64,000 bases of DNA from Pedobacter mucosus. GTDB taxonomy: Bacteria > Bacteroidota > Bacteroidia > Sphingobacteriales > Sphingobacteriaceae. Below the pieces are notes generated by a model. The model was not told where the DNA came from and did not search any database. It saw only the letters and a list, made by a program, of their open reading frames with translations. The translations under genes were made by a program, and so were the position numbers. Each line of letters starts with the position of its first letter. Position 1 is the stretch's first letter. Below are positions 9,956 through 18,022 of this stretch, one piece after another. The stretch covers positions 186,001 to 250,000 of the forward strand of contig NZ_CP087585.1 of the NCBI RefSeq assembly GCF_022200785.1. The letters run 5' to 3'.

Positions 9956-10639
9956 TTAACTAGTAACTTTTAACCCTTTGTTCAACGAATTTTTTTCATT
10001 TTGAGCTGTCAACCTTTCAAAATAGCGGCATAGATAAGTAATTTCACAAACCTCGCACTTCGGACTTCGAGCTACACAAACATATCTGCCATGTAAAATT
10101 AGCCAATGGTGCGCAATGTGAATATCTTGCTGTGGTAAGCCTTTAACTAAATCTTTTTCTACTGCTAACGGAGTTTTACCATTGGTTAAACCTAAACGGT
10201 TAGCCACCCGAAATACATGGGTATCTACAGCCATGGCTGGTGCATTGTAGATTACTGAAGCGATTACGTTAGCAGTTTTCCGACCAACACCTGGCATTTT
10301 TTGAAGTTGATCAATATCTGAAGGTACAACATTATCAAATTCGTTTAATAAAATATTAGCCATTCCAACTAAGTGTTTAGCTTTATTATTCGGATAACTT
10401 ACACTTTTAATATAGTCATATACAATATCTGGTGTAACTTCCGCTAACATTTTTGCGTTAGGAAATCTTTGAAATAAGGCCGGCGTAACCATATTTATTC
10501 TTTTATCGGTGCATTGAGCCGATAGAATTACAGCAACTAAAAGCTGATATGGATTATTATAATGCAATTCGGTTTCGGCATCAGGTTGCTTAGCCGAAAA
10601 GTGTTCTACAAAAAGTTTATAGCGTTCTTTTTTGAGCAT
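9956..10639 (-). CDS. nth: Endonuclease III (DNA glycosylase/AP lyase)
   Basis: Base-excision repair enzyme that removes oxidised pyrimidines and nicks abasic sites. The helix-hairpin-helix motif LQKMPGVGRKTAN carries the catalytic lysine (Lys121) and AVDTHVFRV carries the catalytic aspartate (Asp139), almost the same numbering as the E. coli enzyme. The C-terminal 4Fe-4S loop has the expected spacing C-x6-C-x2-C-x5-C (CVARSPKCEVCEITYLC). I chose ATG 10639 (227 aa) over a TTG two codons upstream because that TTG lies inside a perfect -7 box (10643-10650) and MLKKERY is a natural N-terminus. The leader would be almost absent. Confidence 0.96.
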   Translation of the reverse strand: MLKKERYKLFVEHFSAKQPDAETELHYNNPYQLLVAVILSAQCTDKRINMVTPALFQRFPNAKMLAEVTPDIVYDYIKSVSYPNNKAKHLVGMANILLNEFDNVVPSDIDQLQKMPGVGRKTANVIASVIYNAPAMAVDTHVFRVANRLGLTNGKTPLAVEKDLVKGLPQQDIHIAHHWLILHGRYVCVARSPKCEVCEITYLCRYFERLTAQNEKNSLNKGLKVTS

Positions 10640-10642
10640 CGA

Positions 10643-10650
10643 CAAATATA
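10643..10650 (-). promoter_or_regulatory. Putative -7 promoter box (TATATTTG) for nth
   Basis: Exact TAnnTTTG match on the minus strand ending only 3 nt before the nth ATG, so the message would begin at or very near the start codon (leaderless or nearly so). Confidence 0.4.
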
Positions 10651-10967
10651 ATTAGCAATCTTATAAAGAATGTTATTTTTTTGAAAATGAAAGGAAGTAG
10701 TTCTTCTCTTTCACTAGTCCCGCTTTTCATTCCAATCTTTTATTTAAAAATTTAAAAGGATTTCCATTCCACCCGGGTTTAAAAACGGAAGACAGTTCTT
10801 AAAACTTGGGTTTGATATCGAAATTCATACCCAACTAGGTTTTATTAATGGCAGAAAACTTCAATAATAAACCTGATGGAAACGATAGCCCCAATTTTTA
10901 TTGGGCTAAAGTGTACAGCAGGACTGACAATTTTTAGTTCCACAGGTCATTATTTTCCAAAAAAAAA
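10646..10967. other. 322-bp gap between the MFS gene and nth
   Basis: No open frame with coding character on either strand. It holds the nth promoter box at its right-hand gene end and one copy of the dispersed stem-loop element at 10869-10929. The remainder (about 10680-10860) is AT-rich with no recognised structure. Confidence 0.6.
10869..10929 (+). repeat. Dispersed stem-loop element, copy 1
   Basis: Left flank AAACCTGAT (10869-10877), hairpin TAGCCCCAAT / ATTGGGCTA (10886-10908) around a T-rich loop, then right flank TAAAG...CAGCAGGACTG. The flanks match the other copies; the stem sequence differs. Non-coding. Confidence 0.65.
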
Positions 10968-12152
10968 TTAATGAAAAGATGTTACAGGAATTTTTACTTG
11001 TTCAGTTATGCCTTGATTATTCTTAATTAACCAAAATGCAAAAAGTGAGCCAACCAAAGCCATTGCAGCGCCAACATAAGCAGGCGAAGTATAATCAAAA
11101 CCATAAACTAAAGGCAGACCACCAAAAAATGCTCCTAATGCGTTTCCTATGTTAAAACTGGCCTGACTTGCAGATGCAGCCAACATTTCAGAACCTTTTG
11201 CGGTTTGAATCATTAACATTTGGATTGGGGCTGCAAGCGCAAAGGAAACTGCACCGGTTACAAATGTCATCACTAATGTTAAAACTTGGTTTGCTGCAAT
11301 AAAATGAACAATGGTTAGCGTAACTACCATAATTAGTAATAACGCAGCCGATGCTTTCGCAGGAGAATATTTATCAGCTAAAATTCCACCTATAAAATTT
11401 CCAACCATCATTCCTGCACCAGCCAACATTAATATATAGGTTACGGATTCTGGTGAAAAACCTGCAACCTCTGTCATTAAGGGGGCAATGTAGCTATACC
11501 AGGTGAAGAGGCCGCCAGTTCCAATGGAAATCATAAAAATAATAATCCAGGCTTCCCTCTTTTTAAAAAAGCTTAATTCTGATTTTAAATTGCGATTTTT
11601 TGCTGCTTCTAAAGCAGGAAGCCACAATTTTAAGCTCAGTAAAGTTATAAGTCCGACTAAAACCACTACTGCAAAAGAAATTCTCCATGAGAAATTGTGG
11701 CCAATATAAGTCCCCAAAGGAACGCCAACTATATTTGCAATGGTTAATCCCATAAACATGAGTGAAACCGCTTGTGCAGATTTTCCTTTTTCTGCAATGC
11801 GACTCGCAACAACAGATCCTACTCCAAAGAATGCTCCATGAGGTAAGCCAGATAGCAAGCGTGCAATAAATAAGGTGTTAAAGGTAGGAGCAAAGGCAGA
11901 AAAAGCATTAAAAATGGTAAACATTACCATTAAGGCAATCAAGATTTTTTTTGGTGGATATTTACCAGCAATAATGATTAATAGGGGTGCGCCAATTACA
12001 ACGCCTAACGCATAGGCCGATATTAAGTAACCAGCTTGAGGGATAGTAATGGATAAATCTTTTGCAATATCAGGCAATAAACCCATCATTACAAATTCTG
12101 TTATTCCAATTCCTAATCCACCTAAGGTTAGTGGGAGCAAATTTTTGTTCAT
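10968..12152 (-). CDS. MFS efflux transporter, AraJ-like (DHA1 type)
   Basis: 394-aa major facilitator superfamily protein with about 12 hydrophobic segments. The first helix ends in GIGITEFVMMGLLPDIA, typical of AraJ/YdhP-type exporters, and the region RLLSGLPHGAFFGVGSVVASRIA matches the same group. Such proteins export sugars, drugs or arabinose-like compounds using the proton gradient; the substrate here cannot be told. It stands alone in its orientation, separated from its neighbours by more than 150 bp on each side. A 7-bp inverted repeat (12212-12236) upstream may be an operator. Confidence 0.88.
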   Translation of the reverse strand: MNKNLLPLTLGGLGIGITEFVMMGLLPDIAKDLSITIPQAGYLISAYALGVVIGAPLLIIIAGKYPPKKILIALMVMFTIFNAFSAFAPTFNTLFIARLLSGLPHGAFFGVGSVVASRIAEKGKSAQAVSLMFMGLTIANIVGVPLGTYIGHNFSWRISFAVVVLVGLITLLSLKLWLPALEAAKNRNLKSELSFFKKREAWIIIFMISIGTGGLFTWYSYIAPLMTEVAGFSPESVTYILMLAGAGMMVGNFIGGILADKYSPAKASAALLLIMVVTLTIVHFIAANQVLTLVMTFVTGAVSFALAAPIQMLMIQTAKGSEMLAASASQASFNIGNALGAFFGGLPLVYGFDYTSPAYVGAAMALVGSLFAFWLIKNNQGITEQVKIPVTSFH

Positions 12153-12211
12153 AGCAATACTTAGTGTTAAAAATACACTATGTAAAGGTATAAATTTTGA
12201 AAAACAATAAT

Positions 12212-12236
12212 GTAATCATTTGGACATATTGATTAC
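12212..12236. promoter_or_regulatory. Inverted repeat upstream of the MFS gene, possible operator
   Basis: GTAATCA (12212-12218) and TGATTAC (12230-12236) form a perfect 7-bp inverted repeat with an 11-nt spacer, about 60 bp upstream of the exporter start. The geometry fits a dimeric repressor site, but no regulator gene is adjacent. Confidence 0.25.
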
Positions 12237-12278
12237 GTTGCCAAATGGAAGTAGTTAGATGATATTCAAGTGCATAAA

Positions 12279-12309
12279 AAAAGCTGCCATACTTGGTATG
12301 GCAGCTTTT
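12279..12309. terminator. Terminator downstream of the small sigma-partner gene
   Basis: 14-bp perfect stem (12279-12292 with 12296-12309, core GCTGCCATAC) with a 3-nt loop, A-run on one side and T-run on the other. It ends the minus-strand sigma factor operon and insulates the MFS gene. Confidence 0.88.
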
Positions 12310-12321
12310 TGTACATGTAAT

Positions 12322-12519
12322 TTACCGTTTACTATAGGCTAGTATTTTAGAAATCACATCTTCCGATGGATTTTTTATTAGCCCGTCTAGCTTACTTTTT
12401 ATTTGATCATAAAATAAGTCTATTTCAGCATCAGATTCATTATCAGTTATTGACTGAAACATGTTTTGAATGGGTAAATTTGCATTGTTTTTTGATGTAG
12501 AGGTTTTTGTCATAAGCAA
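12322..12519 (-). CDS. Small acidic protein cotranscribed with an ECF sigma factor
   Basis: 65 aa, soluble, no membrane segment or signal peptide. The C-terminus NPSEDVISKILAYSKR resembles the short motif (P-S-x-x-x-I-x-x-I-L-x-Y-S-K) found in small proteins that sit next to ECF sigma factors in Bacteroidota; this is recollection, not a search result. It lies 82 bp downstream of the sigma gene on the same strand and ends at a strong terminator, so the two form a likely operon. It could be a cytoplasmic sigma modulator. The start could be Met1 or Met3. Confidence 0.6.
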   Translation of the reverse strand: MLMTKTSTSKNNANLPIQNMFQSITDNESDAEIDLFYDQIKSKLDGLIKNPSEDVISKILAYSKR

Positions 12520-12601
12520 CTAAATATGATAAGTTTTATAAACTTAACGATTGTTCAGATGCTTTATTTTAAAGCCTAAAATATTTATTGTAACAAATTC
12601 A

Positions 12602-13186
12602 TTACCCTTTATAAGTCATCTCTTTTGTTTTAAGCAACTTTCTTAAATTGCTTAAAGCATAGCGCATTCTACCTAAAGCTGTATTGATGCTTACATCAGT
12701 TAAATCAGCTATTTCTTTAAACGAAAGATCAGCATAATGGCGCATTAAAAGCACTTCTTTTTGCTCATCAGGCAATAATTGAATCATCGCTTTCAAATCT
12801 TTATGAGTTTGGTCTCTTAGCATTTTTTCTTCTGCGCTTTCATCATAAAAGTGCAGCATATTAAATACGTCCATTCCATCCGAACTCGTTATTATTGGAG
12901 TACGTTTTTCTTTTCTGAAATAATCGATAACTAAATTATGCGCAATACGCATTACCCAAGGTAAGAACTTGCCTTCCTCGTTATATCTGCCAGATCGCAA
13001 TGTGTTTATTACTTTTATGAAAGCGTCTTGAAAAATATCCTCCGCCAAATATTGGTCTTTAACCAACAAGTAGATAGAAGTATAAATTTTACTTTTATGT
13101 CTTCGTAAAAGTTCTTGCAATCCATTCTCGTTCCCGGTAACATATAACTTTACCAGGTCCTGATCATTGTATGATTGTAAATTCAT
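12602..13186 (-). CDS. ECF-type RNA polymerase sigma factor
   Basis: 194-aa sigma-70 family protein with only regions 2 and 4. Region 2 (about 25-95) includes YLLVKDQYLAEDIFQDAFIK and the DNA-contacting WVMRIAHNLVIDYFRK; region 4 (about 135-185) is LLPDEQKEVLLMRHYADLSF plus the helix-turn-helix FKEIADLTDVSINTALGRMR. It directs RNA polymerase to an alternative promoter set. No transmembrane anti-sigma factor is adjacent; the only operon partner is the 65-aa protein downstream, so control may be cytoplasmic. Conserved ECF factors of this kind in Bacteroidota are often expressed constitutively. Confidence 0.93.
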   Translation of the reverse strand: MNLQSYNDQDLVKLYVTGNENGLQELLRRHKSKIYTSIYLLVKDQYLAEDIFQDAFIKVINTLRSGRYNEEGKFLPWVMRIAHNLVIDYFRKEKRTPIITSSDGMDVFNMLHFYDESAEEKMLRDQTHKDLKAMIQLLPDEQKEVLLMRHYADLSFKEIADLTDVSINTALGRMRYALSNLRKLLKTKEMTYKG

Positions 13187-13379
13187 AGGTTTACCTACAC
13201 TAAATCCCGTACTATTTGCTAAAAATTAATTTGTAGATGTTTAATTTCTATAGCTTATCTCCTATGTTTTTTGAATGTGTTAGTTTGGTTGTGAGGTTGT
13301 TAATAATCAAAGAAAGTGTTTTTTTTATCAAAAAGCAAAAAATTAAATGTTAAAAAATAAATTAACCGTCTCAGTACCC

Positions 13380-13387
13380 TATTTTTG
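13380..13387 (+). promoter_or_regulatory. Putative -7 promoter box (TATTTTTG) for uvrA
   Basis: Exact TAnnTTTG match 60 nt upstream of the uvrA ATG. It covers the TTG at 13385 that would otherwise begin a longer frame, which argues for the downstream ATG as the real start. Confidence 0.35.
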
Positions 13388-13447
13388 TATGCTTTTAAAA
13401 ACCCAAAGATCATCAATTGGGTTAAGTTTTTAAATCCTTTATATTAC

Positions 13448-16261
13448 ATGAGCAAAAAAGAAGCCGAAAAAGATCCGCATAAAAATATTATCATAAAAGG
13501 TGCCCGTGTGCACAACTTAAAAAACATAGATGTTGCCATCCCTAAAAACAGATTAGTTGTAATCACGGGTATGTCGGGTTCAGGAAAATCTTCATTGGCA
13601 TTTGATACACTTTACGCAGAAGGACAACGCCGATATGTGGAAAGCTTATCATCTTATGCCCGCCAGTTTATGGGCCGGATGAATAAGCCAGATGTAGATT
13701 ATATTAAAGGCATTGCGCCTGCAATTGCTATTGAGCAAAAAGTAATTACCTCAAACCCACGTTCTACAGTAGGTACATCAACCGAAATTTACGATTATTT
13801 AAAACTTTTATTTTCTAGAATTGGTAAAACAATTTCGCCAATTTCGGGCAAAGAAGTAAAAAAAGATTCTGTAAGCACGGTAGTGGATTACGTAAGTTCA
13901 ATGCCTGAAGAATCTACTGTAACCATATTTTGTCCGCTTTACCCACATAATAACCGCACAATTAAAGAGGAACTTGCAATTTTACTTCAAAAAGGTTTTT
14001 TAAGGGTTTTGATTGAGAATAAAGTTGAGAAAATAGAATCTGTTTTAGACAACGAAGATTTTAAGGATGCCGAGTTAACAGATGATAAAACCGTTCAAAT
14101 TTTAATTGATCGTATTGTAACCAACCAGGAAGAGGAAACTTTAAGTCGATTAGCTGATTCTGTTCAGACTGCTTTTTTTGAAGGTAAAGGTGATTGTTAT
14201 GTAGAAGCTGACGGAACAACCAAACATTTTAGCGATCGGTTTGAATTGGATGGAATGCGATTTGAAGATCCAACGCCTAACTTTTTCTCTTTTAATAATC
14301 CTTATGGTGCTTGTAAACGCTGTGAAGGTTATGGAAATGTAATCGGTATTGACGAAGATTTGGTAATTCCAGACAAGAGCAAAAGTGTTTATGATAATGC
14401 AATAGCACCTTGGCGTGGAGAAAAAATGAATGTTTGGTTGCAAAATTTTATTAAAGTTGCAGGTAAATTCGATTACCCAATTCATCGTTCTTACAGTGGT
14501 TTAACAGAGAAAGAACAACAATTACTTTGGACAGGTAATAAACATTTTTCTGGCTTAAATGCTTTTTTCAAGGAGTTAGAAGAGCAAACTTATAAAATTC
14601 AATATCGTGTAATGTTGTCTCGCTATCGTGGGAAAACCATTTGTCCTGATTGTAAAGGATCTCGTTTACGTAAAGATGCATCATATGTTAAAATCGCCGA
14701 AAAATCAATAATTGATGTGGTTTTGATGCCTTTAGCAAAAGCTTTAGTTTTCTTTAACGATTTAAAATTAAATGTAAACGATACAAAAATTGCTAAACGT
14801 TTACTGGCAGAAATTGATAATCGTTTCCTTTATTTAAATAATGTAGGCTTAGGTTATTTAACGTTGAACCGTTTATCAAATACATTATCGGGTGGAGAAT
14901 CGCAACGAATAAACTTGGCTACATCTTTAGGAAGTAGTTTGGTAGGCTCCATTTATGTATTAGATGAGCCTAGTATTGGTTTGCATCCTCGCGACACAAA
15001 TAAGTTAATTGAAGTTTTAATCTCGCTTAGAAACGTTGGTAATACCGTAATTGTTGTAGAACATGAAGAGGAAATGATGCGGGCTGCCGATTACATTATT
15101 GATATAGGTCCAGAAGCAGGAACTCATGGTGGAAATTTGGTTTTTAGTGGTAATTATGAAGAAATTTTAAAAGATAAAAAAAGCTTAACTGGCCGCTATT
15201 TAGCTGGAATAGAGAAAATTGCTATTCCGGAAACACGCCGAAAATGGAAAGATCACATTCTAATTAAAGGTGCAAGGGAAAATAACCTCCAAAATATTGA
15301 TGTTAAGTTTCCATTGGGGGTTTTTACTGCGGTTAGTGGTGTATCGGGTTCTGGTAAAACAAGTTTGGTAAAAAAGATTTTATTTCCCGCTTTGCAGAAA
15401 GCTATTGGGAATTATGCCGGTGAACAAACCGGCGCTTATGATGGTGTTTTTGGTAATACAGATCTGGTTAGTCAGGTAGAAATGGTTGATCAAAATCCAA
15501 TCGGACGATCGAGCAGATCAAATCCTGTAACTTATGTAAAAGCTTGGGATGATATTAGAGCGCTTTTTTCGGGTTTGCCAGCGGCAAAAGCAGCGGGATT
15601 AAAACCAGCAGCTTTCTCATTCAATGTTGAAGGTGGTCGTTGCGATGTTTGCCAGGGTGAAGGTGAAGTTAAAATTGAAATGCAGTTTATGGCCGACATC
15701 TATTTACCGTGTGAAGCGTGTGATAGCAAGCGTTTTAAACAACAAGTTTTAGATGTAACGTATAAAGATAAAAACGTATCCGAAATTTTGGATATGACCA
15801 TTGATGAAGCGGTTGACTTCTTTAAAGACGAACAAAAAATCTTAAATAAATTAAACCCTTTGGTTGATGTTGGTTTAGGTTATGTTCATTTAGGCCAATC
15901 TTCAAATACCTTATCTGGTGGAGAAGCGCAAAGAATTAAATTGGCATCTTTTTTAATCAAAGGAAATAATGCCAATAAAACCCTGTTTATTTTTGATGAA
16001 CCAACAACAGGTTTGCATTTTCATGATATTAAGAAATTATTAAAAGCTTTAAATACTTTAATCGAACAGGGGAATACCATTTTAGTTATCGAGCATAACA
16101 TGGATATGATTAAGTGTGCCGATTGGGTTATTGATATTGGTCCTGAAGGAGGTGATGGCGGTGGCCAGCTTGTGTTTGAAGGTGTTCCAGAGGATTTAGC
16201 AAAGAAGAAAAATTCATATACCGGAAAATATTTAGCATCGCATTTAAATTTAAATCCATAA
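13448..16261 (+). CDS. uvrA: Excinuclease ABC subunit A
   Basis: Damage-recognition ATPase of nucleotide excision repair; a UvrA dimer scans DNA and loads UvrB. 937 aa from ATG 13448, normal length. Two ABC ATPase modules are present: Walker A GMSGSGKSS (41-49) with signature LSGGESQRINLA, and Walker A GVSGSGKTS with signature LSGGEAQRIKLA. Zinc-finger cysteine pairs appear as CKRCEGYG, CPDCKGSR, CDVCQGEGEV and CEACDSKR. A frame of 21 extra residues reaches TTG 13385 but starts within the promoter box and adds unrelated sequence. The LysE-type gene begins 8 bp after the stop, suggesting cotranscription. Bacteroidota often have more than one uvrA; this one has all domains of the canonical type. 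Confidence 0.96.
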   Translation: MSKKEAEKDPHKNIIIKGARVHNLKNIDVAIPKNRLVVITGMSGSGKSSLAFDTLYAEGQRRYVESLSSYARQFMGRMNKPDVDYIKGIAPAIAIEQKVITSNPRSTVGTSTEIYDYLKLLFSRIGKTISPISGKEVKKDSVSTVVDYVSSMPEESTVTIFCPLYPHNNRTIKEELAILLQKGFLRVLIENKVEKIESVLDNEDFKDAELTDDKTVQILIDRIVTNQEEETLSRLADSVQTAFFEGKGDCYVEADGTTKHFSDRFELDGMRFEDPTPNFFSFNNPYGACKRCEGYGNVIGIDEDLVIPDKSKSVYDNAIAPWRGEKMNVWLQNFIKVAGKFDYPIHRSYSGLTEKEQQLLWTGNKHFSGLNAFFKELEEQTYKIQYRVMLSRYRGKTICPDCKGSRLRKDASYVKIAEKSIIDVVLMPLAKALVFFNDLKLNVNDTKIAKRLLAEIDNRFLYLNNVGLGYLTLNRLSNTLSGGESQRINLATSLGSSLVGSIYVLDEPSIGLHPRDTNKLIEVLISLRNVGNTVIVVEHEEEMMRAADYIIDIGPEAGTHGGNLVFSGNYEEILKDKKSLTGRYLAGIEKIAIPETRRKWKDHILIKGARENNLQNIDVKFPLGVFTAVSGVSGSGKTSLVKKILFPALQKAIGNYAGEQTGAYDGVFGNTDLVSQVEMVDQNPIGRSSRSNPVTYVKAWDDIRALFSGLPAAKAAGLKPAAFSFNVEGGRCDVCQGEGEVKIEMQFMADIYLPCEACDSKRFKQQVLDVTYKDKNVSEILDMTIDEAVDFFKDEQKILNKLNPLVDVGLGYVHLGQSSNTLSGGEAQRIKLASFLIKGNNANKTLFIFDEPTTGLHFHDIKKLLKALNTLIEQGNTILVIEHNMDMIKCADWVIDIGPEGGDGGGQLVFEGVPEDLAKKKNSYTGKYLASHLNLNP

Positions 16262-16269
16262 TTTCGGCA

Positions 16270-16917
16270 ATGCTATTTCTAACGTTCTTCTTAGGCATCA
16301 TAGTCAACGCCATGGGTTATATCCCGCCGGGCAACATTAATTTAACGGTAGCGCAACTTGCTATTAACAAAGGAATGCGGCAGGTTTGGTATTTTATCCT
16401 TTCATTTTCTTGCGTGGAAGTATGTTTTACTTTCGGGATGATGCGCTTTGCACGTTGGGCAATGAGCGATATAAATCCGAACGAAGCAGTAAGTGAAGTA
16501 AGGTTAGGAACGCTGGTAGATTGTTTTATGATCGTTATGTTCATTGTGATGGGAACAATTACCTGGAGAAATCGTAAAAAAGTACCCAAAAGCAAAGGGG
16601 AAGATAAGCGAAGCGGAAGTGTTTTATATGGACTTATTTTAGGCGTTTTAAATCCAGTCCAAATTCCTTTTTGGCTCTTCTTTGGGAATTATGTTATTCT
16701 TCATCAGTGGATAGAAACTGATTATTTATCACTGGTTATTTTTAGTTTTGGTTCGGGTTTTGGTTCTGCTTTAGCACTTTATTGTTACGGTCATTTTGCT
16801 ACTTATATTCAAGAAAAGTTTGCATTAAGTAGTTTAATTGTAAATAAATCTATAGCGATATTCTTATTTGCCCTGGCAGCTTATTTAATTGTGAAACAAG
16901 CGATTATCATTCTGTAA
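16270..16917 (+). CDS. LysE-type translocator family membrane protein
   Basis: 215-aa protein with about six hydrophobic segments. The N-terminus GYIPPGNINLTVAQLAINKG matches the conserved PPGP-N-x-x region of LysE/RhtB exporters, followed by the long first loop and a helix containing GLILGVLNPVQIPFW, with the NP motif typical of the second half of the family. Members export amino acids or small metabolites; the substrate is unknown. It begins 8 bp after uvrA on the same strand, so it is probably read through from uvrA, with no obvious functional link. Confidence 0.8.
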   Translation: MLFLTFFLGIIVNAMGYIPPGNINLTVAQLAINKGMRQVWYFILSFSCVEVCFTFGMMRFARWAMSDINPNEAVSEVRLGTLVDCFMIVMFIVMGTITWRNRKKVPKSKGEDKRSGSVLYGLILGVLNPVQIPFWLFFGNYVILHQWIETDYLSLVIFSFGSGFGSALALYCYGHFATYIQEKFALSSLIVNKSIAIFLFALAAYLIVKQAIIIL

Positions 16918-16985
16918 TTCAGTGGATTTAATTTTGAATTTATTTTATGTTTTGGAAAGCAATGTTCGGTAATTCTTTTGATGCT

Positions 16986-17041
16986 GTGGCCCTGCTATCC
17001 ATTAATCCGATGAAAAATCGGAACCATTTCTATCAGGTTTA
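16986..17041 (-). repeat. Dispersed stem-loop element, copy 2
   Basis: Read on the minus strand: left flank AAACCTGATAGAAATGG, hairpin TCCGAT / ATCGGA (17022-17017 and 17011-17006) around a T-run, then right flank ATGGATAGCAGGGC. It lies in the 225-bp convergent gap between the LysE-type gene and the OmpA lipoprotein gene. Confidence 0.6.
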
Positions 17042-17088
17042 GAAACTTTGGACACTGCAGAACACTTAAACATTTCTATAGCTTATCA

Positions 17089-17137
17089 AGCTTATCAAAA
17101 TCCAATAGATAATTAATTTACTGAATTTTGATAAGCT
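17089..17137. terminator. Large inverted repeat at the end of the OmpA gene, possible terminator
   Basis: Perfect 13-bp stem AGCTTATCAAAAT (17089-17101) with its complement at 17125-17137 and a 23-nt loop, beginning 6 bp after the stop codon of the minus-strand OmpA-family gene. No clear T-run follows, so termination activity is uncertain. Confidence 0.45.
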
Positions 17138-17142
17138 AACTA

Positions 17143-17676
17143 TTAGTTCTGAACTTTAATGTCTGTTCTTCTGTTCAACATTCTTCCCTCTTCGGTTGCA
17201 TTGCTACTAATTGGCTCTTTTTCTCCATGACCAACAATGGTGAATTTAGCGGCGTCAATTCCAGCATTAACGAAATAAGATTTAACGGCGTTTGCACGAT
17301 CAACAGATAACGATAAATTATGTTCTGGAGTTCCTTCCGCCGAGGAATGACCATTAAGTACGAATTTAGTATCTGGCGCTTTTTTCATTTCCGCTACCGC
17401 TTTATCTAAAACAGAGAATGAAGCGGTTTTTAGAACATACGAGTTAAACTCAAACTGAATATTATCCAGATTAAAATTAGGCTTTTCTACAGGAGCCGGC
17501 TTTTCAGGTTCCTTCTCTGGAACTGGAGCAGGTTTTTTTTCTTCTATGGGTGGTGTAGGTTTTGAAACAGGTGCAGGATCTGGCTTGGCTACGAGTTTTT
17601 TTGCTTTACATGAATACATGGTTAAGGCAGATAATCCGATAAGTGCTGAAAAAAAATAATTTTTAGTAGAGTTCAT
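17143..17676 (-). CDS. OmpA-family peptidoglycan-associated lipoprotein
   Basis: 177 aa. Signal peptide with lipobox LTMYSC (Cys at residue 23), then a Lys/Pro/Glu-rich spacer (about 30-68), then an OmpA C-terminal domain (about 70-177) with the peptidoglycan-contact pattern NLSLSVDRANAVKSYF and the closing NRRTDIKV. Such proteins sit on the outer membrane as lipoproteins and hold it to the cell wall by binding diaminopimelate in peptidoglycan. It is a Pal-like architecture without tol genes nearby. The gene is apparently monocistronic, with a hairpin downstream. Confidence 0.9.
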   Translation of the reverse strand: MNSTKNYFFSALIGLSALTMYSCKAKKLVAKPDPAPVSKPTPPIEEKKPAPVPEKEPEKPAPVEKPNFNLDNIQFEFNSYVLKTASFSVLDKAVAEMKKAPDTKFVLNGHSSAEGTPEHNLSLSVDRANAVKSYFVNAGIDAAKFTIVGHGEKEPISSNATEEGRMLNRRTDIKVQN

Positions 17677-18022
17677 TAGTTATGGTTTAGGATTAATTGC
17701 TTTTTGATTTAGTAATATATTATACTTATAACGATTCTTTTGAGCATAACTTGTATTGAGCAAACATTTGATGACACAATACCTTTGCACTAATGCTGTT
17801 GATAAAAGAAAAATCCTTACTTAAGGCAAAACTATAAACCTGCATTTAAAACTTAAATAATTGTACAGGCCTTTCCAATTAGACCCAATCGCAGGTATCC
17901 TTTTCGCTTTTTCTGCGAAAAGACTTAGCGGAAAGAGGGATATACTTGGTTTTTTTTCACCGAATTGCTCTTCTTAAAATAAATCTGAAAGCTTAATTTA
18001 ACATTAATTTGAATTTAGAACT
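17677..18022. other. 346-bp gap with an orphan promoter-like motif and a stem-loop element
   Basis: No protein-coding frame is convincing. The gap holds a plus-strand TACCTTTG box (17780-17787) with TTG 21 bp upstream (17756-17758) but no plus-strand gene follows, and one copy of the dispersed stem-loop element at 17886-17940. A T8 run occurs at about 17950-17957. A short non-coding transcript from about 17793 to 17957 is possible. Confidence 0.4.
17886..17940 (+). repeat. Dispersed stem-loop element, copy 3
   Basis: Flank AATCGCAGGTATC, hairpin CTTTTCGC (17900-17907) with GCGAAAAG (17915-17922) around a T-rich loop, then right flank CTTAGCGGAAAGAGGGA. The stem is unlike the other copies but fully paired. 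Confidence 0.6.

Noticed and set aside
13385..13447. Longer start for uvrA (TTG 13385)
   Set aside because: The codon lies inside a -7 promoter box, and ATG 13448 gives the normal UvrA N-terminus.
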